From a virus: DNA of 64,000 nt. The DNA lies in IMG/VR virus record IMGVR_UViG_3300050132_000146, positions 1 through 64,000 of that record, one strand, 5' to 3'. Below the pieces are notes generated by a model that made no database searches, was not told where the DNA came from, and saw only the letters and a list, made by a program, of their open reading frames with translations. This document shows positions 40,586-48,119 of this stretch, piece after piece. Positions within the stretch are counted from its first letter, which is position 1; every line of letters begins with the position of its first letter. The translations under genes were made by a program, and so were the position numbers.

Positions 40586-41368
40586 ATGATAACAAGAGAC
40601 GATATTACATGCGATTTCAGGGGACCACACACGGTCGTTGGTGAACTTAATCTACGAGTTACGCATAACGCCATTACGGGAGATTTTGGGCAAGGCCCAG
40701 ATCGACTGCCTGCAATTCATGGGGTTCAGGATGCTATTCTTGACTCCATCTATGGAGATGTTCGTGAGAATGCTGAAAGTCTAAGGGGAGCTTTCATTGA
40801 CTTAAATCAAGAAGGTCTTACTACAAGAGAATATCAGAACCGAATTGATCGTTTTATGAACATTGTGGATGTTCTGTGTAATACTGGTCTAACTATTGAG
40901 GATAACGAACCAACAATCCGTGAGCGTGTCATTAATGCCGGTCGGCGAGGTAATGGTCTTCTGGGTACTGCGCAAGCCGGTATAGGAGGTATGGGACCAT
41001 GGACGGGTGGTATTACGCGAGTTGGAGGATCACCACTCAATCCGGTGCGTGAAACACCTCCACCCCCACCGCCCGACCCATCACGCCTACACCCGAACAC
41101 GGTGGCTGAGATTAACTCCCAGCTAGACGCGATGCCAGATCTTACGCCTGCGGCTCGGAGGGTGGCTTTTAACAACATCGTGGCTGAGTATATCACGCAT
41201 CTTCCTACTCAAGCAAGGGTAAACAACCGGGTTACACGCCCTCTTGTTGAGCCTGATATTTACGATCTAGGTCGAGTACCTGAAGCCATGACTGGCATAG
41301 CTCAAGCCATGACTCAGCATGAGCCTCTTATGATGACCGAGGAAGATACTCTGCCTGTACCATTCTGA
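40586..41368 (+). CDS. Unknown protein with SSB-like acidic tip
   Basis: 260 residues. An N-terminal beta/alpha part, a Gly-rich region, a Pro run (TPPPPPPDPS) and a helical end. It finishes MMTEEDTLPVPF, also resembling the acidic tip of SSB proteins. No other family features. Lies between the SSB-like and RuvC-like genes; its stop overlaps the next start (TGATG). A recombination accessory role is inferred. Confidence 0.6.
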   Translation: MITRDDITCDFRGPHTVVGELNLRVTHNAITGDFGQGPDRLPAIHGVQDAILDSIYGDVRENAESLRGAFIDLNQEGLTTREYQNRIDRFMNIVDVLCNTGLTIEDNEPTIRERVINAGRRGNGLLGTAQAGIGGMGPWTGGITRVGGSPLNPVRETPPPPPPDPSRLHPNTVAEINSQLDAMPDLTPAARRVAFNNIVAEYITHLPTQARVNNRVTRPLVEPDIYDLGRVPEAMTGIAQAMTQHEPLMMTEEDTLPVPF

Positions 41369-41862
41369 TGGAATTCTTCTGTGGCATCGACCAGGGCATC
41401 ACGGGCGGAATTACCGTCTTGGATAAAGGATCTGAAATAATCCAGTCATGGGTTATGCCAGCCTTTAGGCGAGACGATATAACCGAGGTGGACATTAAGG
41501 GCGTTTCAGATATTCTCTGTGACTTCCTGGCCCACACCCAAACGTACTTCATGCTCGAAAGGCCACTGAAGCACGCCAAGTCCTCACAGGCTCACGCCAG
41601 CATGGGTAGGTCATACGGAAGGCTTAGCGCCCTTCTTGACCTGTCTGGATGCCGGTGGAAGCCGATTGATCCAAGGGCATGGCAGAAGGCTTTACTAGGG
41701 AAGAAGATTCCGAAGGGGGAGACAAAGATCAGAGCGGTGGCCAAATGTCTGGAGTTATGGCCAAGTGAGGATTGGCGGGCGAGTGCTCGCTGTAAAGTAG
41801 AACACCTTGGGAAAATTGATAGCGCCCTAATCGCTTTCCATTTACTTAACACACACAAATGA
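41368..41862 (+). CDS. RuvC-like Holliday junction resolvase
   Basis: 164 residues. GIDQGITGGITVL at residues 6-18 with Asp8, FMLERPLKHA with Glu64, and KIDSALIAFHLL with Asp150 are the three metal-binding acids of the RuvC RNase-H fold. PRAWQKALLG is the DNA-contact segment of phage members. It resolves branched DNA before packaging. Start overlaps the previous stop; end overlaps the next gene by ATGA. Confidence 0.9.
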   Translation: MEFFCGIDQGITGGITVLDKGSEIIQSWVMPAFRRDDITEVDIKGVSDILCDFLAHTQTYFMLERPLKHAKSSQAHASMGRSYGRLSALLDLSGCRWKPIDPRAWQKALLGKKIPKGETKIRAVAKCLELWPSEDWRASARCKVEHLGKIDSALIAFHLLNTHK

Positions 41863-42161
41863 ATCCGACAACAAGACAAACAAGACTAGAACCAACAGAC
41901 ACAATGAACCAAAAACTACAGTCAGTACTACGAATCGCAGCAGACAACCTCATCGCCTTTGGTGAGGAGCACGATGCAAACCTCACCGCCTCAATCCAAG
42001 ACCTTGAGGACGGAGCAACATTCTCCATGGGATTCAGCATCAAACTGAACACTGATGATGACGTTGTGAGCACTAAGCTATCCTGGGCTCGCAAGTACAG
42101 CGCCGAGTGCGAAAACAAGGTGCCAGATCCGAACCAACTCGAATCCGACATCGCTGAATAA
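41859..42161 (+). CDS. Small hypothetical protein (KLxWSxKxxxxCENKVxDPxQ)
   Basis: 100 residues from ATG 41859 (ATGA overlap), or 85 residues from ATG 41904, which has the better leader (GAACCAACAGACACA). The C-terminus VVSTKLSWARKYSAECENKVPDPNQ is a conserved phage signature with no assigned role. Not a known enzyme. Confidence 0.6.
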   Translation: MNPTTRQTRLEPTDTMNQKLQSVLRIAADNLIAFGEEHDANLTASIQDLEDGATFSMGFSIKLNTDDDVVSTKLSWARKYSAECENKVPDPNQLESDIAE

Positions 42162-42177
42162 TCAAACCAAAACACAC

Positions 42178-42282
42178 ATGGACCTAAACGAACTATCCCA
42201 AGTCTGCCATAAGGCGAACGAGAAGTGGTGGCAAAACATCGACACTGGTGAGACACTGAAGCGAAACAAGGTGAACTACTAA
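42178..42282 (+). CDS. N-terminal part of a split MazG-like protein
   Basis: 34 residues: LNELSQVCHKANEKWWQNID, the first helix of MazG-like nucleotide pyrophosphohydrolases. The frame ends at TAA 42280-42282, overlapping the next ATG. Reading -1 from about 42270 continues KRNK into GELLMLIVSEVSE, the exact next motif, so this and the next gene are one domain in two frames. Confidence 0.6.
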   Translation: MDLNELSQVCHKANEKWWQNIDTGETLKRNKVNY

Positions 42283-42527
42283 TGCTCATCGTCTCGGAGG
42301 TTTCCGAGTGCATGGAGGGTGAACGAAAGGATCTCATGGACGACAAGCTTCCGCATCGAAAGATGGCTGAGGTAGAGTTGGCTGATGCGATCATTCGAAT
42401 CCTCGACTACGCCGCCGGATTCGGTTACGACCTGCAAGGAGCCTTCGATGAAAAGATGGCGTACAATGCAGTCCGTGAAGATCACAAGCACGAGGCGCGT
42501 AAAATCGCTGGAGGCAAACAGTTCTAA
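42282..42527 (+). CDS. C-terminal part of a split MazG-like nucleotide pyrophosphohydrolase
   Basis: 81 residues: LIVSEVSECMEGERK and VELADAIIRILDYAAG carry the E-x-x-E...E-x-x-D metal-binding pattern of MazG. The C-terminus is EKMAYNAVREDHKHEARK. MazG enzymes hydrolyse NTPs or dNTPs to monophosphates. Whether it works alone, reassembles with the 34-residue piece, or is made by -1 frameshifting is open. Confidence 0.75.
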   Translation: MLIVSEVSECMEGERKDLMDDKLPHRKMAEVELADAIIRILDYAAGFGYDLQGAFDEKMAYNAVREDHKHEARKIAGGKQF

Positions 42528-42950
42528 ATGACCCGAGCCGAGTTCATCCAAAAACTCGTCCAGGCTGCTGAGCACCAAAAACAACACGATTTGCTACGAG
42601 CTGAGCTGGATTCAGATCTGGCGTATCACCTCAAAGTAGCACGTGAAAGCAGCCTCCTTACTCTCAAGGAGGCTGCTTTTCGTTTGGGGCATGATGCGAG
42701 CTACGTTAATGGCAGGGAGAATATGGGCGTTCGGTGGGACACCATAAAAGCGCTTGACGCACTCAAAATCTGGACGAGTAAAACAGCAGAAGCACCAAAA
42801 CGGCTCAAGCCTGGGCCAAAACCAAAATACACACATGAAGAAAAGCTTATTCGAAGAAGGTCAGCGTATGCTGGAGCGTCAGAAGGAAACAGTGACGGAC
42901 GAACAGGAGTCAGAATTAGCGTACTCAACGGTACCGCCAGTAGCGAGTAA
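42528..42950 (+). CDS. Helix-turn-helix-like protein
   Basis: 140 residues. SSLLTLKEAAFRLGHDASYV reads as a helix-turn-helix and the tail (APKRLKPGPKPKYTHEEK) is basic. A regulator is possible. It begins directly after the MazG stop. Its last 116 bases overlap the next gene in another frame. Confidence 0.55.
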   Translation: MTRAEFIQKLVQAAEHQKQHDLLRAELDSDLAYHLKVARESSLLTLKEAAFRLGHDASYVNGRENMGVRWDTIKALDALKIWTSKTAEAPKRLKPGPKPKYTHEEKLIRRRSAYAGASEGNSDGRTGVRISVLNGTASSE

Positions 42951-43275
42951 ACTTGGGGTAGACCCAAAGGGCTTGGCCGGTCTCACAAAGCCTCCTATGT
43001 GGCTTTGCTCGCCAGCAGGTATGGAAGCAGAGGCTTGGGCCATGGGTCTTGGGGCAAAGAAGTATGGTCCATTCAACTTTAGACAGAACAAGGTCTGTAT
43101 GAGCACGTACTTGGCGGCGATCCTGAGGCACGTCTACAGGATCATTGACGGGGAGTTTATTGACCCTGAGTCGGGTCAGCCGCACCTGGGTCACATTAAG
43201 GCTGGCTGTGGGATTGTTCTGGACGCGCAGAGGCACGGTACGCTGGTGGATGACCGGGTGATGGGGGGGAAATAA
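42835..43275 (+). CDS. dATP/dGTP pyrophosphohydrolase-like (DUF5664/MazZ-related)
   Basis: 146 residues from ATG 42835 (leader CAAAATACACAC). AKKYGPFNFRQNKV, YLAAILRHVYR, FIDPESGQPHLGHIKAGCGI match the DUF5664 family, which includes phage enzymes acting on dATP/dGTP. It may shape the nucleotide pool together with the MazG-like protein. No purZ-like gene is visible in this window, so a Z-DNA pathway is not supported. Confidence 0.8.
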   Translation: MKKSLFEEGQRMLERQKETVTDEQESELAYSTVPPVASKLGVDPKGLAGLTKPPMWLCSPAGMEAEAWAMGLGAKKYGPFNFRQNKVCMSTYLAAILRHVYRIIDGEFIDPESGQPHLGHIKAGCGIVLDAQRHGTLVDDRVMGGK

Positions 43276-43958
43276 TGCACTACTACCCACATCACATCGG
43301 GGACTACTACCTGGACACCGGGCACCTTGAACCCATGGAGGATCTTTGCTATCGCAGACTCCTTGATCTTTACTACTCAACCGAGCGTCCAATTTCCACG
43401 GAAACCCAGCGGGTTGCCAGCAGGTTACGTCTGGGTTATGAGATTGTCGAAACCGTGTTAAAGGAGTTCTTCGAACTACGCGAAGATGGGTGGCATCAGC
43501 CGCGTTGTGACGCAGAAATTGCCAAATATAATGCCCTGGCAGACAAGAGTAGAGAGAACGGGAAGCAAGGTGGCAGGCCGAAGAAAACCCAGCGGGTTAT
43601 TTCTGGGAACCCAGCAGGAACCCAGCAGGATGCCAGCGGGTTAGCAACCAGAACCAAGAACCATGAACCAAGAACCAGTCTTTTGCTCGACCTGCTTCCG
43701 CCTGATTGTTCTGAAGTTCGGAGGAACATTTTCACGGAATGGCTTCAGTATAAGACCGAACGAAAAGAGACGTACATGCCCACTGGGTTCCGAACACTCA
43801 TCAAGAAGTTCTCCAACCTCTCAGATGAAGAATTTGAGAAAGTAGTTGAAAACAGTATGGCCAGCAACTACGCTGGAATATTCCCAGACAAAACACACCC
43901 GTCACAGCCAGAGTTCACCTGGGTTCCAGACGGCATCACACCTCGACCACGACGCTAA
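43275..43958 (+). CDS. DUF1376 replication initiator-like protein
   Basis: 227 residues. The N-terminal HIGDYYLDTGHLEPMEDLCY and RRLLDLYYSTERPI are DUF1376 signatures, found in phage and prophage initiation proteins upstream of helicase genes. The linker is polar and low-complexity because of internal DNA repeats. The C-terminal part (FTEWLQYKTERKE) resembles helicase-loading domains. It precedes the DnaB-like gene by 6 bases. Confidence 0.8.
   Translation: MHYYPHHIGDYYLDTGHLEPMEDLCYRRLLDLYYSTERPISTETQRVASRLRLGYEIVETVLKEFFELREDGWHQPRCDAEIAKYNALADKSRENGKQGGRPKKTQRVISGNPAGTQQDASGLATRTKNHEPRTSLLLDLLPPDCSEVRRNIFTEWLQYKTERKETYMPTGFRTLIKKFSNLSDEEFEKVVENSMASNYAGIFPDKTHPSQPEFTWVPDGITPRPRR
43403..43642 (+). 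repeat. Direct repeats inside the DUF1376 gene, possible origin
   Basis: The 13-mer AACCCAGCGGGTT occurs at 43403-43415 and 43586-43598. Variants AACCCAGCAGGA lie at 43608-43619 and 43619-43630, and TGCCAGCGGGTT at 43631-43642. They are followed at 43651-43679 by repeated GAACCAAGAACCA. Iterons inside an initiator gene are how lambda marks its origin. Confidence 0.5.
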
Positions 43959-43964
43959 ACACAC

Positions 43965-46340
43965 ATGGCACCCTTCCAAAAGATCACGACAACAGAAGAC
44001 ATGCTTGGTGACATCACCAAGGTCACAATGCCGTTCTCGGACGAGGCCGAGATGGGCATCCTGTCCTGCATCATCCAAGATCCTCGCCACTGCCTTGACG
44101 AAACCCGCACCGCAATCTCCCCAGACGCCTTCTACCACCAGAAGAACCGGCATGTTTACGAGGCTATCCTGACCCTCACCGACACAGGCAAGCCGGTGGA
44201 CATTGTGACGCTTACCACTGAGCTTCGCGCTCAAGGTCTACTGGAAAAGGTTGGCGGCGGTGCTCAGATTTCAGAGATTTACACCTTCATTCCGGTTTCG
44301 GCTCACTTCCCGTTCTACCTAGCAATCCTCAAGGAGAAGCATTGTTCGCGTCAGGCCGTACGTATCGGCGCAGAGATCATCCAGATGGCTCGTGATTCGC
44401 ACGAGGACGCGGCTACGGTAGTGGCTGAGACTGACAGGCTGGCAATGCAAATTCACACGGATCATGATTCAGGTCAAATTGATACCATGGGTAGTCTGGT
44501 GGCGGAAGCGTTTGAGTATATCGAAACTCAGATGAAGAATCCGGGTGGGATTCCCGGACTGACGACCGGGATTGCTCAGCTTGATGACAGAACTGGCGGA
44601 ATCGTTCCAGGAGAGGCTTGGATCATGGCTGGTGGAACCAGCGACGGTAAGGCGCAGCCTTTAGATGCGAAGATTTTAACACCGAATGGATTTGTTTTCA
44701 TGGGTGAAATTAAGGTTGGGGACTTTGTGATTGGAGTTAATGGGTGTCCGGTTGAGGTACTGTCTGTTTATCCACAGGGAATTAAGGAGGTGTTTAGGGT
44801 TCTAACGAACGATGGATACTCGACAGAATGCTGTGATGAGCATTTATGGTTAACGAGCACATGGAAAAATAGGTGTAAAAAAACCTCAGAACAAGTGAGG
44901 CCTCTTTCAGAAATACGAAAGACACTGTTTGCATCTGGAAGAACCAGGCTTAATCACCAGCTACCGGATCTTGCTCCAGTACAGTTCAATTCAAACAAAA
45001 CACTACCGATGAATCCATGGCTTCTTGGGGCGCTTCTTGGAGATGGGTGCCTTTGTGCAGGAAATATCAAATTCACAAATCAAGATCAAGACATTGTTGA
45101 GCGAGTTAGGAAATGTATTCCAGATTGTGATATAATGACGTGTGATCCCAATAGGCCTATAGAATTTAGGGTGAAGAGAAAGCAAAGAAATAACCAGCAG
45201 TCTGAAACAAAATCTATCATAGAATCTCTTGGGCTTCTCGGAACGGATAGTTCCACCAAGTTCATTCCCAATGAATACAAGTTAGCCTCAGTTGAGGATC
45301 GTATTGAAATTTTGCGAGGACTCTTCGATACAGATGGAAGCGTAATGAAGGGAATGTCAGTTGATTATAGTACCTGCTCAAATAAACTTGCAGATGATGT
45401 GGTTTGGATCGTCCAGTCACTTGGGGGAAGCGCCAGAATCAGGGAGAAGTGGCCTACCTGCATGTATAAAGGTGTAAAAGTCACTGGGCAGCTATCGTAT
45501 AGAATCGTCGCCAAGTTCCCCAAACACATAATCCCGGTATGGACTGTGAAAAAGAGAAAAAGGTGGACCGGAAGAACTCGCGGTGGTCACAGATTCATTG
45601 AATCTGTCACTCCTATTGGACAAAAAGAGTGTCAGTGCATAAAGGTCACTGGAGGGCTCTACGTGACCGACGGGTTCATTGTGACCCACAATACCGCTTT
45701 GGCGATGCAGGTGGCCCTGGAAATGGCCCTAGCGGGAGCGCCAGGAGCCTACTACCTCTGCGAAAGTTTGAAAGTGAAGTGGACCATCCGACTTTTGGCT
45801 TGTTTGAGCCGGGTTCCGATGAAACATATTCTTCGTGGAACACTCACCAGGGAGATGCAGCAACAGGTCGGTGTCGCTGCCATGAAGCTCCAAAAGCTCC
45901 CCATCACCCTCAGGCACAAGCCAGGGATTGAGGTAACGAAGATGGTTGCTGACATTCGGATGCTGAAGCGCAAGCTTGGAATCAAGTGGTACGTGGGCGA
46001 CTACCTTCAGCGCATCAGCAACTCTGGGTGCAAAGGAAATCGTCAGGAGTATATCGCTGAGATTAGCAAGAGGCTCACGGACGTTGGGTCTGAGCTTGGG
46101 GTTGGGTCTATAGTTCTGAGCCAGCTTAACCGAGAGGGTCAAGTGCGTGAATCAGATGCCCCCACCCATGATGCCGACGTTGTGATTACATTGTCGGTAC
46201 CAGAAGAGAAGCAGAACGGGAAAATGGTTAGGAACGAGGCAAAGAGGGTGCTGAGTATTGGGAAAGCTAGGAACGAGGAGCGCGGGCGGACCATAAACCT
46301 CATGTTCCAGGGTGAGATCCAAAGATTCACTGCGGTTTAG
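43965..46340 (+). CDS. Replicative DNA helicase DnaB-like, interrupted by an intein
   Basis: 791 codons. Residues 21-130 are the DnaB N-terminal domain (DEAEMGILSCIIQDP, FYHQKNRHVYEAI). The RecA core begins at about 200 (GLTTGIAQLDDRTGGIVPGE). The P-loop AGGTSDGK ends at Lys229, then an intein occupies 230-576 and Thr577 resumes (TALAMQVALEMALAG). Later, IKWYVGDYLQRI is Walker B (the expected first Asp has become Gly-Asp here), and SIVLSQLNREG is the DnaB4 motif. The mature protein would be about 444 residues, normal for DnaB. Unwinds DNA at the fork. Confidence 0.92.
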   Translation: MAPFQKITTTEDMLGDITKVTMPFSDEAEMGILSCIIQDPRHCLDETRTAISPDAFYHQKNRHVYEAILTLTDTGKPVDIVTLTTELRAQGLLEKVGGGAQISEIYTFIPVSAHFPFYLAILKEKHCSRQAVRIGAEIIQMARDSHEDAATVVAETDRLAMQIHTDHDSGQIDTMGSLVAEAFEYIETQMKNPGGIPGLTTGIAQLDDRTGGIVPGEAWIMAGGTSDGKAQPLDAKILTPNGFVFMGEIKVGDFVIGVNGCPVEVLSVYPQGIKEVFRVLTNDGYSTECCDEHLWLTSTWKNRCKKTSEQVRPLSEIRKTLFASGRTRLNHQLPDLAPVQFNSNKTLPMNPWLLGALLGDGCLCAGNIKFTNQDQDIVERVRKCIPDCDIMTCDPNRPIEFRVKRKQRNNQQSETKSIIESLGLLGTDSSTKFIPNEYKLASVEDRIEILRGLFDTDGSVMKGMSVDYSTCSNKLADDVVWIVQSLGGSARIREKWPTCMYKGVKVTGQLSYRIVAKFPKHIIPVWTVKKRKRWTGRTRGGHRFIESVTPIGQKECQCIKVTGGLYVTDGFIVTHNTALAMQVALEMALAGAPGAYYLCESLKVKWTIRLLACLSRVPMKHILRGTLTREMQQQVGVAAMKLQKLPITLRHKPGIEVTKMVADIRMLKRKLGIKWYVGDYLQRISNSGCKGNRQEYIAEISKRLTDVGSELGVGSIVLSQLNREGQVRESDAPTHDADVVITLSVPEEKQNGKMVRNEAKRVLSIGKARNEERGRTINLMFQGEIQRFTAV
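44652..45692 (+). other. Intein with LAGLIDADG homing endonuclease in the DnaB-like gene
   Basis: 347 residues starting AQPLDAKILTP and ending DGFIVTHN before Thr. LAGLIDADG motifs are LLGALLGDGCL and LRGLFDTDGSV. Ala at position 1 cannot act as nucleophile, but block B Trp (DEHLWLTS), block F Cys (ECQCIKV) and +1 Thr give the class 3 triad, so splicing is expected. Insertion point identical to the Sak4 intein (K/T of the P-loop). Confidence 0.9.
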
Positions 46341-46389
46341 AAAGATTCCGCTTGCAAAGGAAGAAAGAGTGGCGTATTGAATCGGACAC

Positions 46390-46605
46390 ATGAAACTACT
46401 TTCAACGGAAATTATCAATTCGATTGAGGACTATAAGCGCAGTCCGTTTAATGAGGACGCCGCGCATTTCCTTGAAGAACACGGTGAAGAGATTATCACC
46501 ATAATTTCCAAATACGAAGCTATGCAAACCGCATTATTCAAAATCCGAGCGTATTACGGAGATGCGGAGTATGTTCGCCAAATTTCACAGAACGCCACAT
46601 CCTAA
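46390..46605 (+). CDS. Small helical protein
   Basis: 71 residues (MKLLSTEIINSIEDYKRSPF...), acidic helical. Its stop overlaps the next start as TAATG. Unknown. Confidence 0.55.
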   Translation: MKLLSTEIINSIEDYKRSPFNEDAAHFLEEHGEEIITIISKYEAMQTALFKIRAYYGDAEYVRQISQNATS

Positions 46606-47168
46606 TGAACACAACCTCAGACTACACATCACGTCAGCGTCAGCACGACGCTGAATACCAGAGAGAGTATGACCAGTGGCTTGACTCGCTTAGCGAAGAG
46701 GAGCTGTCTGAGCTGGAGAAGCATGGGCTGGATCATGCTAGTATCGAGAAGGTGGCGCATAGCGTTGGGAGGGAGAAGGACTTGGGTGAGACTGCGGTGC
46801 AGCATAGTCACCGCTCAATCGAATCCGATGCCCCCAAGGACGCTAAGCTCCTTGAGTCCATCCGCCTCATCGTCTCTACGCTAATCTCCGAAGTGAATCT
46901 CAAGGTAAGTATCTGCGGACTATGCTTCGCTTGTGGACTTAGCGCCTGTAGCGTCTGGGGTTCACAGGCGAATGCGGCAAAGGCCATTGGTGTATCCAGG
47001 CAGCACCTGGGTAAATCAACGAAGTTCTGGCAGCGGACGCTAGACCTTCCTCAGAACCCGTACACCAGCAGCAAGTCGAAGTCAGCGAAGCTGAAGAAGG
47101 TCCAGACCGAAAACCACTGGCGTCGTAAAAAGTTCGATGCACCAAAGAAATGTCTTGCAAAGAAGTAG
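46605..47168 (+). CDS. Helix-turn-helix-like protein, possible regulator
   Basis: 187 residues. The first 70 are highly charged (DQWLDSLSEEELSELEKHGL), and residues about 125-165 (ANAAKAIGVSRQHLGKSTKFW) form a convincing helix-turn-helix. The C-terminus is Lys-rich. A phage transcription regulator or replication accessory is possible. Confidence 0.6.
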   Translation: MNTTSDYTSRQRQHDAEYQREYDQWLDSLSEEELSELEKHGLDHASIEKVAHSVGREKDLGETAVQHSHRSIESDAPKDAKLLESIRLIVSTLISEVNLKVSICGLCFACGLSACSVWGSQANAAKAIGVSRQHLGKSTKFWQRTLDLPQNPYTSSKSKSAKLKKVQTENHWRRKKFDAPKKCLAKK

Positions 47169-47191
47169 AACTGTGAGATACTGAAAAACAC

Positions 47192-47809
47192 ATGAGCACA
47201 GAACACGAAAATACCGTTAGCATTGGGCATGGCAACCATCGCATCGAAATCACCGAACATGGTTGCACTATTTTAGGCGACCCATCCGTGGAACAGTGGC
47301 GCTCCCACCTTATTTCACTTAAGAAGGTTAAGGAAATCTACCATCAGGCACTTGCCGACTTGGTAAAGTTCGGAACCGAACGGTTTGGCGCAGCAGAGGT
47401 TGAAAATACCCTGACCCAGCTCGAATTCAGTCTTGCCGACGGCCATCACGCTCTTGCCATCAGCTCGCTTCCGAATACTATTCGTATTCAGCCAAACCTG
47501 AGCACCGAGCATCAGTACGTGCTTGGTAAGGATCTGGCCGGTGACTCCGCGCAGCAGGAACATTGGGGAAAGGTTGCTGAAGAGGCCAATCTTTCACCAC
47601 AGGATCTTCGTCTGTCGATCTCCCACGGTCGCATTATTCGTGCTCGTGAACGGGTAAATGGGATTGTCTCGTTTGAGTCGGTTGTGGCGCTGTTTAATAG
47701 GTCCGCCAGGGCGCTGCAAGGCGTTGTGCTTACTGAGGCCCAAAGGATGAGCATTTACGATCTCCTGAGTCCTATCTTGAACTTCGCTGAGGCACTTAAG
47801 GCGGTATGA
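47192..47809 (+). CDS. Hypothetical protein
   Basis: 205 residues with a beta N-terminal part (HRIEITEHGCTILGDPSVEQW) and a helical C-terminal part. NLSPQDLRLSISHGRI could be a DNA-binding helix pair. Preceded by an AACACATG start; its stop overlaps the next start as ATGA. Confidence 0.6.
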   Translation: MSTEHENTVSIGHGNHRIEITEHGCTILGDPSVEQWRSHLISLKKVKEIYHQALADLVKFGTERFGAAEVENTLTQLEFSLADGHHALAISSLPNTIRIQPNLSTEHQYVLGKDLAGDSAQQEHWGKVAEEANLSPQDLRLSISHGRIIRARERVNGIVSFESVVALFNRSARALQGVVLTEAQRMSIYDLLSPILNFAEALKAV

Positions 47810-47940
47810 GCCGTCCAGTATCCATTTGGGAATGGGCCGATACCGGCTCAGTAGACGATCCAATGCCGCCGTTGACTCCTGGTGAGTGGATCAGTATTGG
47901 TGTGATCATTGCGATCATCCTGTTGGCTGTTTTTAATTGA
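47806..47940 (+). CDS. Small membrane protein
   Basis: 44 residues: polar N-terminus (SIWEWADTGSVDDPMPPL) and a membrane helix (ISIGVIIAIILLAVFN). Starts in an ATGA overlap. The tRNA-Glu gene begins 7 bases after its stop. Confidence 0.5.
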   Translation: MSRPVSIWEWADTGSVDDPMPPLTPGEWISIGVIIAIILLAVFN

Positions 47941-47947
47941 TTTCAAT

Positions 47948-48019
47948 ATCGCATTCGTCTATCGGTAAGGACAGCAGCTTTTCAGGCTGCATAGAGCAGT
48001 TCGACTCTGCTATGCGATG
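47948..48019 (+). tRNA. tRNA-Glu (TTC)
   Basis: A complete cloverleaf can be drawn: 7-bp acceptor ATCGCAT / ATGCGAT, D-arm GTCT/GGAC, anticodon arm GCAGC-TTTTCAG-GCTGC with anticodon TTC, T-arm AGCAG-TTCGACT-CTGCT, discriminator G. CCA is not encoded. Confidence 0.9.
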
Positions 48020-48032
48020 CTAGTTTGAAGTA

Positions 48033-48119
48033 TTCAGTATCGTCTAAGCGAGCGGAAAACTCGTAAAGGTAGGACTCCTGGCATGGTCTGGAAATGTTGG
48101 TTCGATTCCAACTACTGTT
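48033..48119 (+). tRNA. tRNA-like remnant or unusual tRNA
   Basis: A perfect T-arm GTTGG-TTCGATT-CCAAC (48096-48112) is followed by TACTGTT, pairing 5 of 7 with TTCAGTA at 48033-48039. A D-stem GTCT/GGAC like that of the tRNA-Glu is present, but the loop contains an extra CGAG-cggaaaa-CTCG hairpin and no normal anticodon stem is visible. Degenerate copy or interrupted tRNA. Confidence 0.35.

Noticed and set aside
42835-43275. Evidence for a 2-aminoadenine (Z) genome
   Set aside because: A DUF5664-like enzyme is present but no PurZ-like synthetase or DpoZ-type polymerase is seen; insufficient.
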